Source: Aquibaculum sediminis
GTDB lineage: Bacteria > Pseudomonadota > Alphaproteobacteria > Kiloniellales > DSM-21159
DNA length: 64,000 nt
Direction of reading: 5' to 3'
Assembly: GCF_040712085.1 (NCBI RefSeq)
Contig: NZ_JBFCVK010000001.1
Location: forward strand, 186,001 to 250,000
Notes under the pieces: generated by a model
Seen by the model: the letters and a program-made list of their open reading frames with translations, nothing else
What the model was told of the DNA's origin: nothing
The model's database searches: none
Part shown: in pieces, positions 26,992-35,852 of the stretch
How positions within the stretch are numbered: the stretch's first letter is position 1
Layout of the letters: every line of letters starts with the position of its first letter
Made by a program: the position numbers and the translations under genes

Positions 26992-29046
26992 TCAGCCACC
27001 GTGGAAGAAGTCGTGGATCTTCTTGGCCACGGTGCCCGAGATTCCCTCCACCGCTTCGAGATCGGCGCGACCGGCCCGCTCCACCGCCCTGGCGGAGCCG
27101 AAGTGCAGCAGCAAAGCCTTCTTGCGCGCCGGGCCGATGCCAGGAATCTCATCCAGACTGCTCTTGAGCCGCGCCTTGCTGCGACCGGCGCGATGGGTGC
27201 CGATGGCGAAGCGGTGGGCCTCGTCGCGCAGGCGCTGAATATAGTGCAGCAGGGGATCGGAGGGCTGTAGCAGGATCGGCGGCTGCTCCGGCAGAAATAT
27301 CCGCTCGCGCCCCGCATCGCGTTCCGGCCCCTTGGCGACACCGGCCACCGCCAGATCCTCTATCCCGAGCTCGGCAAAGACCTCCAGCGCCGCATTGAGC
27401 TGCCCGCGCCCGCCGTCCACCAGCACCAAGTCCGGCCAGCCGCCTTCGCTGCGTTCCGGGTCCTCCTTCTGCGCCCGGGTAAAGCGCCGGCTCAGCACTT
27501 CGCGCATCATCGCGTAGTCATCGTTGCTCCCCGCTGGGGCCTGGTCGCTCGATGCCACATCGCTCGGGGTGTGACCGCGGATGGCAAAGCGGCGATAGGC
27601 ATTCTTACGAAAGCCCTCCGGGCCGGCGACGATCATGGCACCATAGGGATTGCTGCCCTGGATGTGGCTGTTGTCGTAGACTTCGATCCGGCTCGGTGCT
27701 TGTTCCAGCCCCAGCAGATCGGCCAGTTCCTGGAGGCGCTTGGCCTGGGCGCTGGTCTCGGCAAGGCGACGCGCCAGCGCTTCCTCGGCATTGCGCTCGG
27801 CCACCTCGACCAGCTTGCGCTTGGCGCCGCGCTTGGGCACCGCCAGGTCCACGCGATGCTCGGCCGCCAGGGCCAACGCCTCGGCCACCAGCGCCTGCTC
27901 CTCGATCTCCCCGTTCAGCAGCACCAGCCGGGGCACGGGCTTGTTGTCGTAGAACTGCGCGACGAAAGCGGCGAGGACCTCCTCCTGGGTCATGGCCTTG
28001 TCGTGGCTGGGAAAGTACGCGCGATTGCCGTAGTTGCGGCCAGCACGGAAGAAGAAGACCTGCACGCAGGTTTGCCCGCCCATCTGCCGGGCGGCAATCA
28101 CGTCGGCATCCTCGACACCCTCGATGTTGATGTCCTGGTGGGCCTGGACGTGGGTCAGGGCCCGGATACGGTCGCGGTAGCGCGCTGCCTGCTCGAAATC
28201 GAGCTGCTCGGCCGCCTCTTGCATGGCGGCCGCCAGTTCGCCCTGTATGCCCTGGCTACGGCCGGTCAGGAACGCCCGAGCCTCGACCACGAGCTTGTTG
28301 TAGTCGGCCTCCGAGATGCGCCCGACGCAGGGCGCCGAGCAGCGCTTGATCTGGTAGAGCAGGCACGGCCGGGTGCGGTTATTGAAGACGCTGTCGGAGC
28401 AGGAGCGCAGCAGGAAGGCCTTCTCCAGGGCGGTCAGGGTGCGGTTGACCGCGCCTGCGGACGCAAAGGGCCCGTAGTAGCTCCCGGGCTCGTTCTGACT
28501 GCCCCGGTGCTTGCGGATGCGCGGGAAGTCATGGTCGCTGCCGATCAGGATGTAGGGGAAGGACTTGTCGTCGCGCAGCAGCACATTGTAGCGCGGCATG
28601 AAGCGCTTGATGAGGTTGCTTTCCAGCAACAGCGCTTCCACCTCGCTGTTGGTGGCCACGACCTCCAGCGCGGTGGTTTCGGCCACCATACGCTGCAGGC
28701 GACGCGGCAGCTTGTTCACCTGGGTGTAGGAGGTGACGCGCTTCTTCAGGCTCTTGGCCTTGCCGACGTAGAGCACCTCGCCGCGACGGTCGAGCATGCG
28801 ATAGACGCCGGGCCCGCCCGGCAGAGTCCGCACCGCCCGAGTCAGTACGGCCACCCCCTGAGCAAGGCCTTTGGCATCCCCCTCATCTGGAGATTCGGCT
28901 TCAAAGCGGGCCGGCTCCTCGCCCAGGGCGTGGAGTCGCATTTCGCCCGGAGTCTGAAAGGCCGCCAGCTCCTTGAGCGACTCCGGTGCGCGCTTGCCGC
29001 CCGCTGTCGGATCGGCTGCTTTATCGGATCGACGCTTGGTGGTCAC
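26992..29046 (-). CDS. uvrC: excinuclease ABC subunit C
   Basis: A protein of 684 residues. The GIY-YIG domain (LPGGPGVYRMLDRRGEVLYVGKAKSLKKRV), a UvrB-binding UVR motif (AAEQLDFEQAARYRDRI), the RNase H-like C-terminal nuclease (IEVYDNSHIQGSN, LVLVDGGRGQL) and a final helix-hairpin-helix (IPGIGPARKKALLLHFGS) are all present. It makes both incisions in nucleotide excision repair. The start is GTG 29046; the first 85 or so residues before the GIY-YIG domain are an unusually long, charged extension, so a start at internal ATG (MRLHALGEE) is possible. Confidence 0.93.
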   Translation of the reverse strand: MTTKRRSDKAADPTAGGKRAPESLKELAAFQTPGEMRLHALGEEPARFEAESPDEGDAKGLAQGVAVLTRAVRTLPGGPGVYRMLDRRGEVLYVGKAKSLKKRVTSYTQVNKLPRRLQRMVAETTALEVVATNSEVEALLLESNLIKRFMPRYNVLLRDDKSFPYILIGSDHDFPRIRKHRGSQNEPGSYYGPFASAGAVNRTLTALEKAFLLRSCSDSVFNNRTRPCLLYQIKRCSAPCVGRISEADYNKLVVEARAFLTGRSQGIQGELAAAMQEAAEQLDFEQAARYRDRIRALTHVQAHQDINIEGVEDADVIAARQMGGQTCVQVFFFRAGRNYGNRAYFPSHDKAMTQEEVLAAFVAQFYDNKPVPRLVLLNGEIEEQALVAEALALAAEHRVDLAVPKRGAKRKLVEVAERNAEEALARRLAETSAQAKRLQELADLLGLEQAPSRIEVYDNSHIQGSNPYGAMIVAGPEGFRKNAYRRFAIRGHTPSDVASSDQAPAGSNDDYAMMREVLSRRFTRAQKEDPERSEGGWPDLVLVDGGRGQLNAALEVFAELGIEDLAVAGVAKGPERDAGRERIFLPEQPPILLQPSDPLLHYIQRLRDEAHRFAIGTHRAGRSKARLKSSLDEIPGIGPARKKALLLHFGSARAVERAGRADLEAVEGISGTVAKKIHDFFHGG

Positions 29047-29371
29047 ACCCCGCCCCTATTGCACGCCCAGAATGGATAAAATGTGACGCATCCGTCGTAA
29101 CCCCCCGTGATTCCGAAGAGATAACCCCCTTTCCACGATTCCTGTGGATAAGGTTGTGCATAGCGTGTTGCCTCCACGCTTTCCCCCTAGAGGAATCAAG
29201 CCTTTCGAAGGATTGCCTAAAAAACGGGCACATCTGTAACATACTGAAATCGTGCATGTTTTTATTCGTCAACTCTCTCTTTGCTCCCGCTCCCCAGAAT
29301 CAGAGCGCCGGCGAGATTCGCTGAAGCGCGACTCTCGGCCATGTGCACAACTTTCGTCGACTCTCGCGCTG
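29047..29371. other. 325-base intergenic region between uvrC and the SDR gene
   Basis: This stretch holds no credible gene. It must contain the uvrC promoter on the minus strand. Part of it (about 29200-29285) is clearly AT-richer than its surroundings, and a DnaA-box-like 9-mer is at 29143-29151. No hairpin terminator, tRNA or repeated iteron was found by eye. Confidence 0.6.
29143..29151 (-). promoter_or_regulatory. consensus DnaA box
   Basis: On the minus strand the sequence is TTATCCACA, the full consensus DnaA box, about 100 bases upstream of uvrC. A single box can arise by chance, but one in a promoter region could make uvrC DnaA-responsive. Confidence 0.35.
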
Positions 29372-30154
29372 TCAAGGACTGTTCTGCCCGGCCAAAGGGG
29401 ATTGCGCCCATCCGAGATGCTGGCCGCCGTCAAGCGCAATCATCTGTCCTGTAACCGAGGGTGCGACCAGGAAGTATCGCAGGGTCGCGCGCATCTCATC
29501 CAGCGACGGCGCCCTGCGCAGGGGCAGGGTTGCGACCTGCCTGGCAAACTGCTCCTCGCTCTGGTTCGGCGCCGGGAGAGTGAAGCCCGGACCGATCCCG
29601 TTCACCCGGATTCGCGGTGCCAGTGCCAGCGCCAATGTCCGGGTGAGGGTCCACAGTCCCGACTTGGCCAAGGTGTAGCTCATGAAATGCGGCGTAAGGC
29701 TCCACACTCGCTCATCGAGCAGGTTCACGATCAGACCCTGTCGCTCGGCGGGCAGCTGTCCTGCCAGGGCTTGAGCCAGCACGAAGGGCGCTCTCATGCC
29801 GATCTCCAGGTGGAGGTCCCAATTCTCCCGCGTCACACTGTTCCACTCGTCGCGCTCGAAGGCCGAGGCATTGTTGACCAGCACGCCGAGCGGCCCGACT
29901 TTGCGTCTCGCGGCTTCGGCCAAGCCAACCACCTCTTCCTCACGGGTCAGATCAGCCTGGAGCAGTGCGCCGCTGCCTCCGGCTTCCTCGATGAGCGCCA
30001 AGGTCTCCTCCGCGTCAGCACGCGAGTGGCCGTAGTGCACGCCGACGCGAAAGCCGGCGGCCGCAAGTTCCAGCGCCAAAGCCCGACCAATCCGCCGCCC
30101 AGCTCCCGTAACCAGCGCGCCGCCGGCATAGCCGCCTGCGACAGTATCAGTCAT
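29372..30154 (-). CDS. SDR oxidoreductase, FolM/pteridine-reductase-like
   Basis: A protein of 260 residues from ATG 30154. The nucleotide motif VTGAGRRIGRALA carries the RR(I)G of pteridine reductases. The active site reads IVNLLDERVWSLTPHFMSYTLAKSGLW, with Asp replacing the usual Ser region and Tyr-x3-Lys intact, as in FolM/PTR1-type dihydrofolate and biopterin reductases. The start overlaps the msrB stop by 8 bases. Its role in pterin reduction is a family inference. Confidence 0.8.
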   Translation of the reverse strand: MTDTVAGGYAGGALVTGAGRRIGRALALELAAAGFRVGVHYGHSRADAEETLALIEEAGGSGALLQADLTREEEVVGLAEAARRKVGPLGVLVNNASAFERDEWNSVTRENWDLHLEIGMRAPFVLAQALAGQLPAERQGLIVNLLDERVWSLTPHFMSYTLAKSGLWTLTRTLALALAPRIRVNGIGPGFTLPAPNQSEEQFARQVATLPLRRAPSLDEMRATLRYFLVAPSVTGQMIALDGGQHLGWAQSPLAGQNSP

Positions 30155-30545
30155 TGTCCGGCTCGAAGGACAGCGCCGCCGAGTTGATGCAGAAGCGCAG
30201 TCCCGTCGGCTGCGGGCCATCTTCGAAGACATGCCCCTGGTGCGCTCCGCATTCCGCGCAGTGCACCTCGGTGCGCACCATGCCGATGCTCTGGTCGGTC
30301 TTGCTCGCCACGGCATTCTCATCCAGGGGCTGCCAGAAGGACGGCCAGCCGCTGCCGCTGTCATACTTGTGTTCGCTGGAGTAGGCGGGCGCGCCGCAAA
30401 CCACGCAATGGAAAGTGCCTTTGCGCTTTTCATCCACGAGGGCGCCGGTGAAGGGGCGCTCGGTCGCCTCCTGTTGCGTCACCCGGTACTGTTCGCGCGT
30501 CAGGTGGTCGGTGCCGTGAAAGCGACGGCCTTCGTTCTGGCTCAT
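30147..30545 (-). CDS. msrB: peptide-methionine (R)-S-oxide reductase
   Basis: A protein of 132 residues of the SelR/MsrB family. Zinc-binding pairs CVVC and CAEC, the SGSGWPSFW signature and the catalytic Cys in LRFCINSAALSF are all present. It has no signal peptide, so it acts in the cytoplasm on oxidised methionine. It is first in a two-gene unit with the SDR. Confidence 0.95.
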   Translation of the reverse strand: MSQNEGRRFHGTDHLTREQYRVTQQEATERPFTGALVDEKRKGTFHCVVCGAPAYSSEHKYDSGSGWPSFWQPLDENAVASKTDQSIGMVRTEVHCAECGAHQGHVFEDGPQPTGLRFCINSAALSFEPDND

Positions 30546-30658
30546 GATGCAGGTCTCCGTTTAAGGTTCAGGGTATCAATATCGGAACCCGGGGCGGCCA
30601 CGTACACCCCCGGGGGGACCGAAGTGCCTCGAGGGCCACTCATACCGGGAGGGATCCA

Positions 30659-30958
30659 ATGCGCCTGCTAGCCATACTCGCCACCCTATCGCTCACCAGC
30701 GTCGCCCAGGCGGCAGATCCGGAAGCCGGGCAGCAGTTGGCGCGCGATGCCTGTGCCTTCTGCCATGTGGTGGAGGATGGAGGCCGCGGCAGCGACGCAG
30801 TCCCGAGCTTTGCCGCCATCGCCCGCGAGGCCGGGGACGACATCGAGGCTCTACGCAGTTTCTCAGTGGCACCCCATCCACAGATGCCTCAGTTCGCCGA
30901 CCTCAGCGAAGTGCAGGTGGACAACCTCATCGCCTACATGCGCAGTCTCGCCCAGTAG
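30659..30958 (+). CDS. small periplasmic c-type cytochrome
   Basis: A protein of 99 residues. A signal peptide (residues 1-18, cleaved after AQA) precedes one haem-binding site CAFCH. A Met in HPQMPQF is the likely sixth ligand, and the ending VDNLIAYMRSLAQ is the usual C-terminal helix of class I cytochrome c. The electron partner is not apparent from neighbours. Confidence 0.88.
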   Translation: MRLLAILATLSLTSVAQAADPEAGQQLARDACAFCHVVEDGGRGSDAVPSFAAIAREAGDDIEALRSFSVAPHPQMPQFADLSEVQVDNLIAYMRSLAQ

Positions 30959-31040
30959 GGACAAGGACGCGGCCTGACGGATGTGCCGTCATGGGAACCC
31001 AGCCCTGTCACCATCCCGGCGCTTGGTGCAGAATGGCGCC

Positions 31041-31622
31041 ATGACGAGCCTTCACACCAGCGGCAAATCCGCGCTGACAAGCCTGCCCAACCTACTCACC
31101 CTCGGACGCATAGCAGCGATTCCCCTGGTGGTGGCGCTGCTGTTTCTCGACGGCGCCTTTGCGCGATGGGCTGCCCTGGCGCTCTACGCGGTGGCCGGAC
31201 TGACGGACTGGTTCGACGGCAAGCTGGCCCGCGATCGCGGCGAGGTCTCTCCCTTGGGCCGCTTTCTCGACCCGATCGCCGACAAGCTGCTGGTGGCTGC
31301 CATCATCATCATGCTCGTGGCCACGGGCGAGATCGCGGGACTGCATGTCATTGCCGTCCTGCTCATCTTGAGCCGCGAACTCCTTGTGTCCGGGCTGCGG
31401 GAGTTTCTCGCCGAACTGCAGGTCCCGCTCCCGGTCAGTCGGCTCGCGAAATGGAAGACCGGGATCCAGATGGTCGCTCTGGCGCTGCTGCTGATCGCAC
31501 CGGCAGTGCCCGCGGCCATCGGCCTGCTGGGGCTTGCCCTGCTGTGGCTGGCAACGCTGCTGACTTTGATCACGGGCTGGGACTATCTCAGCCGGGGCCT
31601 GCAGCACATGCTGCCTCGCTGA
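31041..31622 (+). CDS. pgsA: CDP-diacylglycerol-glycerol-3-phosphate 3-phosphatidyltransferase
   Basis: A protein of 193 residues with four or more membrane segments and the CDP-alcohol phosphotransferase signature DWFDGKLARDRGEVSPLGRFLDP (split as DGx2ARx8Gx3Dx3D). It makes phosphatidylglycerol phosphate from CDP-diacylglycerol. SLPNLLTLGRIAAIP is the standard PgsA N-terminus. It is convergent with the isoprenyl synthase, 30 bases away. Confidence 0.92.
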   Translation: MTSLHTSGKSALTSLPNLLTLGRIAAIPLVVALLFLDGAFARWAALALYAVAGLTDWFDGKLARDRGEVSPLGRFLDPIADKLLVAAIIIMLVATGEIAGLHVIAVLLILSRELLVSGLREFLAELQVPLPVSRLAKWKTGIQMVALALLLIAPAVPAAIGLLGLALLWLATLLTLITGWDYLSRGLQHMLPR

Positions 31623-31652
31623 GGTCGGAACAGGCTCGGTTGCGACGGGAAG

Positions 31653-32672
31653 TCAGTAAAGCCGTTCGACGGTGAAATCGACCGCCTGCAGCAAGGCATC
31701 ACGTATCTTGTCGTCGGGAAAGAGGCTGAGCGCGCTGTGCGCTTCCGTGGCAAAGCGGCGGGCCCGCTCCTTGGATTGCTCCAGCGCCCCATGCCGGTGC
31801 AGCAGTGCGAGCGCCTGTTCCAGGTCGCCCTCGCCCTGCTCTCCCTCTTCCAGGCAGCAGCGCCAGAAGGCCTTCTCCGCCGCGTCGCCGGCCTCGAACG
31901 CCAGGATCACCGGAAGGGTCAGCTTGCCTTCGCGGAAGTCGTCGCCCAGTGCCTTGCCGCGCCCAGCCGCTTCCTGACTGTAGTCCAGCACGTCATCCAC
32001 CACCTGAAAGGCCATGCCCAGTGCCTCGCCGTAGCGGCGCAAGGCTTCCACCTCATGCTCAGGCCGCTCGGCAATCAGGGCGCCCACCTGCGCGGAGGCG
32101 GCAAAGAGCACCGCAGTCTTGGCGCGGATCACGTCGAGGTAGGCCGCTTCGTCGGTCTCGGTGTCGTGCGCGGTCATCAACTGATGCACCTCGCCTTCCG
32201 CCAGCGTCGCGGAGGTGTCGGCCAGCAGCTTGAGGACCGGGAGCGAACCGTCGGCCACCATCAACTGGAAGGCCCGGCTGAACAGGAAATCGCCCACCAG
32301 GACGCTGGCCTGATTGCCGAACAGCGCCTTGGCCGTTTCCCGGCCGCGCCGCAGGTCACTTTCGTCCACGACATCATCGTGCAGCAGTGTTGCCGTGTGG
32401 ATGAACTCGACAGCCGCTGCCAGGCCGAGGGGGCGATCATTCTCGACACCGACAAGGCGAGCGCTGGCCAGCACCAACAGCGGGCGCAATCGCTTGCCGC
32501 CGGCCGCGATGATGTGTTCCGCCACCTGGGGAATCAGCGGAACCGAGGACTGCATGTGTTCGAGGATCAGGGCGTTGACGCGCTTGAGATCCGCACCCGC
32601 CAAATCCTGCAGCGGCTGCAGACTGGCGGCCTGCCGCTTCCCGGAATCGAGCGTTCGTGCTGCGTCGACCAT
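31653..32672 (-). CDS. ispB: all-trans polyprenyl diphosphate synthase (octaprenyl/decaprenyl type)
   Basis: A protein of 339 residues. The first and second Asp-rich motifs are LLHDDVVDESDLRRG and FQVVDDVLDYS, with GGKRLRPLLVLAS and KTAVLFAASAQVG between and around them. It builds the ubiquinone side chain. ATG 32672 was chosen because upstream open frame overlaps the divergent DUF2007 gene and reads as a shadow. Chain length (C40 or C50) cannot be told by eye. Confidence 0.92.
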   Translation of the reverse strand: MVDAARTLDSGKRQAASLQPLQDLAGADLKRVNALILEHMQSSVPLIPQVAEHIIAAGGKRLRPLLVLASARLVGVENDRPLGLAAAVEFIHTATLLHDDVVDESDLRRGRETAKALFGNQASVLVGDFLFSRAFQLMVADGSLPVLKLLADTSATLAEGEVHQLMTAHDTETDEAAYLDVIRAKTAVLFAASAQVGALIAERPEHEVEALRRYGEALGMAFQVVDDVLDYSQEAAGRGKALGDDFREGKLTLPVILAFEAGDAAEKAFWRCCLEEGEQGEGDLEQALALLHRHGALEQSKERARRFATEAHSALSLFPDDKIRDALLQAVDFTVERLY

Positions 32673-32781
32673 CCGCCACCTTCGTTGGTTGCCTTGCGGT
32701 GCAACATCCCGCAGATTGCCTTGCGCTGCGCACAATAGGTCGGAGGGACCATCGGTCAAGCGCAAGCCGCCGGAGCAAGAC

Positions 32782-33003
32782 GTGAAAGAACTGTTGCGGA
32801 CCAATGATCTCGTAAAGCTCTCCTGGCTGGAAGCGCTGCTGAATGATGCCGACATTCCCTGTCTCGTTCTCGACCAGCACGCATCGGTACTGGAAGGCTC
32901 CGCCGTCGCCATTTCTCGCCGCATGATGGTCGATGATGATGACTTCGAACGTGCCCGCCGGCTGATCGAAGAAGCGGAGTCCAGCCTGGGGCGCGAGGGC
33001 TGA
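32782..33003 (+). CDS. DUF2007 small protein
   Basis: A protein of 73 residues from GTG 32782, with GGAG upstream. The pattern VKELLRTNDLVKLSWLEALL, DADIPCLVLDQHASVLEG and a C-terminal ARRLIEEAE is the DUF2007 (putative signal-transducing, PII-like fold) family. It is divergent from ispB and overlaps trmN6 by one base (TGATG). In alphaproteobacteria it is often found with a methyltransferase of this kind. Function unknown. Confidence 0.82.
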   Translation: MKELLRTNDLVKLSWLEALLNDADIPCLVLDQHASVLEGSAVAISRRMMVDDDDFERARRLIEEAESSLGREG

Positions 33004-33773
33004 TGGCTGACTGTGCAACAGAGGCCGCCCGGGAAAGCCGTCTCCTCGGCGGGCGCTTGCGGCTGCTGCAGCCAGACGCCGGCTACCGTGTCGCCATCGA
33101 CCCTGTGTTGCTCGCCGCTGCCGTACCGGCGCAGCCCGGTCAAAGCCTGCTCGAACTCGGCTGCGGCAGCGGCGCGGCCTCGCTTTGCCTGCTGGCGCGC
33201 GTGGGCGGGGCGCAAGTCACAGGCCTCGAGCTCAACAGTGAAATGGCGACCCTGGCGCGTCGCAGTGCCGAGATGAACGCGCTGCCGCTCTCAGTGGTGG
33301 AGGGCGATCTGCTGCGGCTGCCAGACCAGGTTGCCGGACGCTACGATCAGGTTTTCATGAATCCGCCCTACCTTGCCGCCGGTGCGGCTTCACCATCGAG
33401 CCAACCAACCCGTGCGGCTGCAAATCTTGAGGGCGCAGCCCGCCTCAGTCATTGGATTGATGCAGCACTGTCGCGCCTGCCCCGAGGCGGGCGCCTGACC
33501 CTCATTCACCGCGCCGACCGGATCGACGAGATTCTTGCGCTGCTCCATGGCCGCGCCGGTGACCTCGCCGTCCTGCCACTGCGGGCTTACGCCGATCGCC
33601 CGGCCAAGCGGGTGATCGTCACGGGACGCAAGGACAAGGGCAAGCCACTGACACTGCTGCCTGATTTCATCCTTCATGACGACGGCGGCTGCTACAGTCC
33701 CGCTGCACAGAAGGTACTTCGCCAGGGCGAAGCCATCGACCTCCTCACCCCGGCGCAACGATCAAGCCTCTGA
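33003..33773 (+). CDS. tRNA1(Val) A37 N6-methyltransferase-like (TrmN6/YfiC family)
   Basis: A protein of 256 residues. The SAM-binding motif LLELGCGSGAASLCLL, acidic loop GLELN and the catalytic NPPY in QVFMNPPYL define an N6-adenine or N5-Gln type methyltransferase; the length and the DAGYRVAIDPVLLAAAVPA N-terminus are those of TrmN6/YfiC. The predicted target is tRNA adenine 37. It is coupled to the DUF2007 gene. Confidence 0.87.
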   Translation: MADCATEAARESRLLGGRLRLLQPDAGYRVAIDPVLLAAAVPAQPGQSLLELGCGSGAASLCLLARVGGAQVTGLELNSEMATLARRSAEMNALPLSVVEGDLLRLPDQVAGRYDQVFMNPPYLAAGAASPSSQPTRAAANLEGAARLSHWIDAALSRLPRGGRLTLIHRADRIDEILALLHGRAGDLAVLPLRAYADRPAKRVIVTGRKDKGKPLTLLPDFILHDDGGCYSPAAQKVLRQGEAIDLLTPAQRSSL

Positions 33774-33852
33774 AAAAGGCTTTGCCTGCGGCAAGACGAC
33801 TTCCGATACTGCTGGCGAACGAGAGCAGAGAAATCAACCGAGTGGAGCCTTC

Positions 33853-34944
33853 ATGGAGTCTGTCTCGGAGGCGGCAATCGAGGCCCGTCGCCTCACCAAG
33901 ATTTTCGACGGCCCCGGCGGCGAAGTCCGTGCCCTGGACAACGTCGATCTCATCATCCGCAAGAACGAGTTCTTCACGCTGCTTGGCCCCTCTGGCTGCG
34001 GCAAAACCACCCTGTTGCGCCTGGTGGCCGGCTTCGAGCAGCCCAGTGGCGGAGAACTCCTCATGGACGGCGAAGCGATCGCGGAACGGCCACCGCACCG
34101 CCGGCCGGTGAACACCGTCTTCCAGTCCTACGCACTCTTCCCGCACATGACCGTGGCGGAGAATGTGGGGTTCGGGTTGGAGATGATGGGACGGCCGCGC
34201 GAGGAAATCGGCCAGCGCGTTGAGCGCATGCTGGCGCTGGTCAAGCTCGAAGGCATGGGCCTGCGCCGCCCGAATCAGCTTTCCGGCGGCCAGCAACAGC
34301 GTGTCGCCCTGGCCCGCGCCCTGGCCAATCAGCCGAAGGTGCTCCTGCTCGACGAGCCGCTGTCGGCGCTGGACTTCAAGCTGCGCAAGGAGATGCAGAT
34401 CGAGCTCAAGCGCCTCCAGAGCGAAACCGGCATCACCTTCGTCTTCGTGACCCACGATCAGGAAGAAGCGCTCACCATGTCCGACCGGATCGCGGTGATG
34501 AGCGACGGCAATGTGCTCCAGATCGGCAGTCCAACGGAGATCTACGAGCACCCCACCAGCCGCTTCGTGGCCGATTTCATCGGCGAGACCAACCTGCTCA
34601 CTGGCCGCTTGAGCGAACGCATGGCTTCGTCGCTGCGCTTCGAACTGGATTCCGGCGGCCTGCTCGAAGGGCAGGAGGACGGCGGCAATGAGACCGGCGC
34701 GCGGGTCACCCTGGCCGTTCGTCCCGAGCGAGCCGAGATCAGCCGCGAGGGTTCCGGCCTGCCGGCGCGCATCGAACAGATCGTCTACTTCGGCACCGAC
34801 ACGCACTACCACCTGCGCCTCGATGACCAGACCCCCTTCGTGGTCCGGCACCAGAACCGAGCCGGGGCGACGAGCCGCTACAGCCGGGGTGAGGAGGTAC
34901 GGGTGACCATCTCCCCGGATGCCGTCAGGGTGCTGCAGGACTGA
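33853..34944 (+). CDS. potA: spermidine/putrescine ABC transporter ATPase
   Basis: A protein of 363 residues. Walker A GPSGCGKTT, signature LSGGQQQRVALARAL and Walker B VLLLDEPLSALD are intact; the last 110 residues form the TOBE regulatory domain (VTLAVRPERAEIS). It energises polyamine import with PotBC and PotD. Its stop overlaps the potB start by one base. The upstream frame before ATG 33853 is a shadow. Confidence 0.92.
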   Translation: MESVSEAAIEARRLTKIFDGPGGEVRALDNVDLIIRKNEFFTLLGPSGCGKTTLLRLVAGFEQPSGGELLMDGEAIAERPPHRRPVNTVFQSYALFPHMTVAENVGFGLEMMGRPREEIGQRVERMLALVKLEGMGLRRPNQLSGGQQQRVALARALANQPKVLLLDEPLSALDFKLRKEMQIELKRLQSETGITFVFVTHDQEEALTMSDRIAVMSDGNVLQIGSPTEIYEHPTSRFVADFIGETNLLTGRLSERMASSLRFELDSGGLLEGQEDGGNETGARVTLAVRPERAEISREGSGLPARIEQIVYFGTDTHYHLRLDDQTPFVVRHQNRAGATSRYSRGEEVRVTISPDAVRVLQD

Positions 34945-35843
34945 TGCTGGAAGGATTGGGTCGAAACCGCTTTCTGCGCCGAGGCGTGCTGCTGGGCCCG
35001 GCGCTCTTCGTCATCGGCTTCTTCATGATCCTGCCGCTGTTCCTGATGGCATACGTGTCGATCCTGGAACGCGGTCTGGCCGGCGGGGTGCAATGGGGCC
35101 AGCACACCGTGGAAGCCTACGTGCGCTTCCTCTTCGAACGCGACCTGATGGACAACCTGGTGGTCAACATCGACTACCTGCGAATCTTCGGTCGTTCCTT
35201 CGCTCTGGCCTTTGGCACGATGATCGTGGCGCTGGCGATCGGCCTGCCCACTGCCTTCTACATGGCGCTGCAGCCGGCACGCTGGCGCAACCTCTTGATC
35301 TTTTTGGTCACGATCCCCTTCTGGACCAACCTGCTGGTGCGCAACTACGCCTGGATCCTGCTGCTTCGCGACAGCGGTCTGGTGAACAGCGGTCTCCTCT
35401 GGCTGGGGTTGACGGACGAGCCGGTGCGGCTGCTCTACACGCCCTTCGCCGTGGGCGTCGGCCTGACCTACTCCTTCCTGCCCTTCATGATCCTGCCGAT
35501 CTACGCCAGCCTGGAGAAGCTGGACCTGCGCCTGGTCGAAGCCGCCTACGATCTCGGGGCCAACAAGTGGAAGGCTTTGACGCGCATCGTCCTGCCGCTT
35601 GCTCTGCCGGGCATTGCAGCGGGCAGCATCCTGGTCTTCATCCCTGCCCTGGGGGCCTATGTCACACCGGAACTTCTCGGCGGTTCGCGGCAGTTGATGA
35701 TCGGCAACTTGATTCAAGGGCAGTTCGGCGCGGCGCGCAACTGGCCCTTCGGTGCGGCGCTGGCCTTCGTGCTCCTCGCCATCGTGCTCTGTTCGATGAT
35801 GCTCTACCTGATGCGCTTCCGCCGCGCGCCGGGTCAGGGCTGA
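34944..35843 (+). CDS. potB: spermidine/putrescine ABC permease
   Basis: A protein of 299 residues with six membrane segments. The EAA loop that contacts PotA is LVEAAYDLGANKWKALTRIVLP. It forms the membrane channel with PotC. GALGAYVTPELLGGSRQLMIG is typical of PotB. Confidence 0.92.
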   Translation: MLEGLGRNRFLRRGVLLGPALFVIGFFMILPLFLMAYVSILERGLAGGVQWGQHTVEAYVRFLFERDLMDNLVVNIDYLRIFGRSFALAFGTMIVALAIGLPTAFYMALQPARWRNLLIFLVTIPFWTNLLVRNYAWILLLRDSGLVNSGLLWLGLTDEPVRLLYTPFAVGVGLTYSFLPFMILPIYASLEKLDLRLVEAAYDLGANKWKALTRIVLPLALPGIAAGSILVFIPALGAYVTPELLGGSRQLMIGNLIQGQFGAARNWPFGAALAFVLLAIVLCSMMLYLMRFRRAPGQG

Positions 35844-35852
35844 GGAGGGGGC

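Noticed and set aside
27571..29079. 502-codon plus-strand ORF opposite uvrC
   Set aside because: Antisense shadow of uvrC, which has all its domains on the minus strand.
32673..33215. Long upstream extension of the polyprenyl synthase frame
   Set aside because: It covers the DUF2007 gene and the start of trmN6 on the other strand and has no family similarity.
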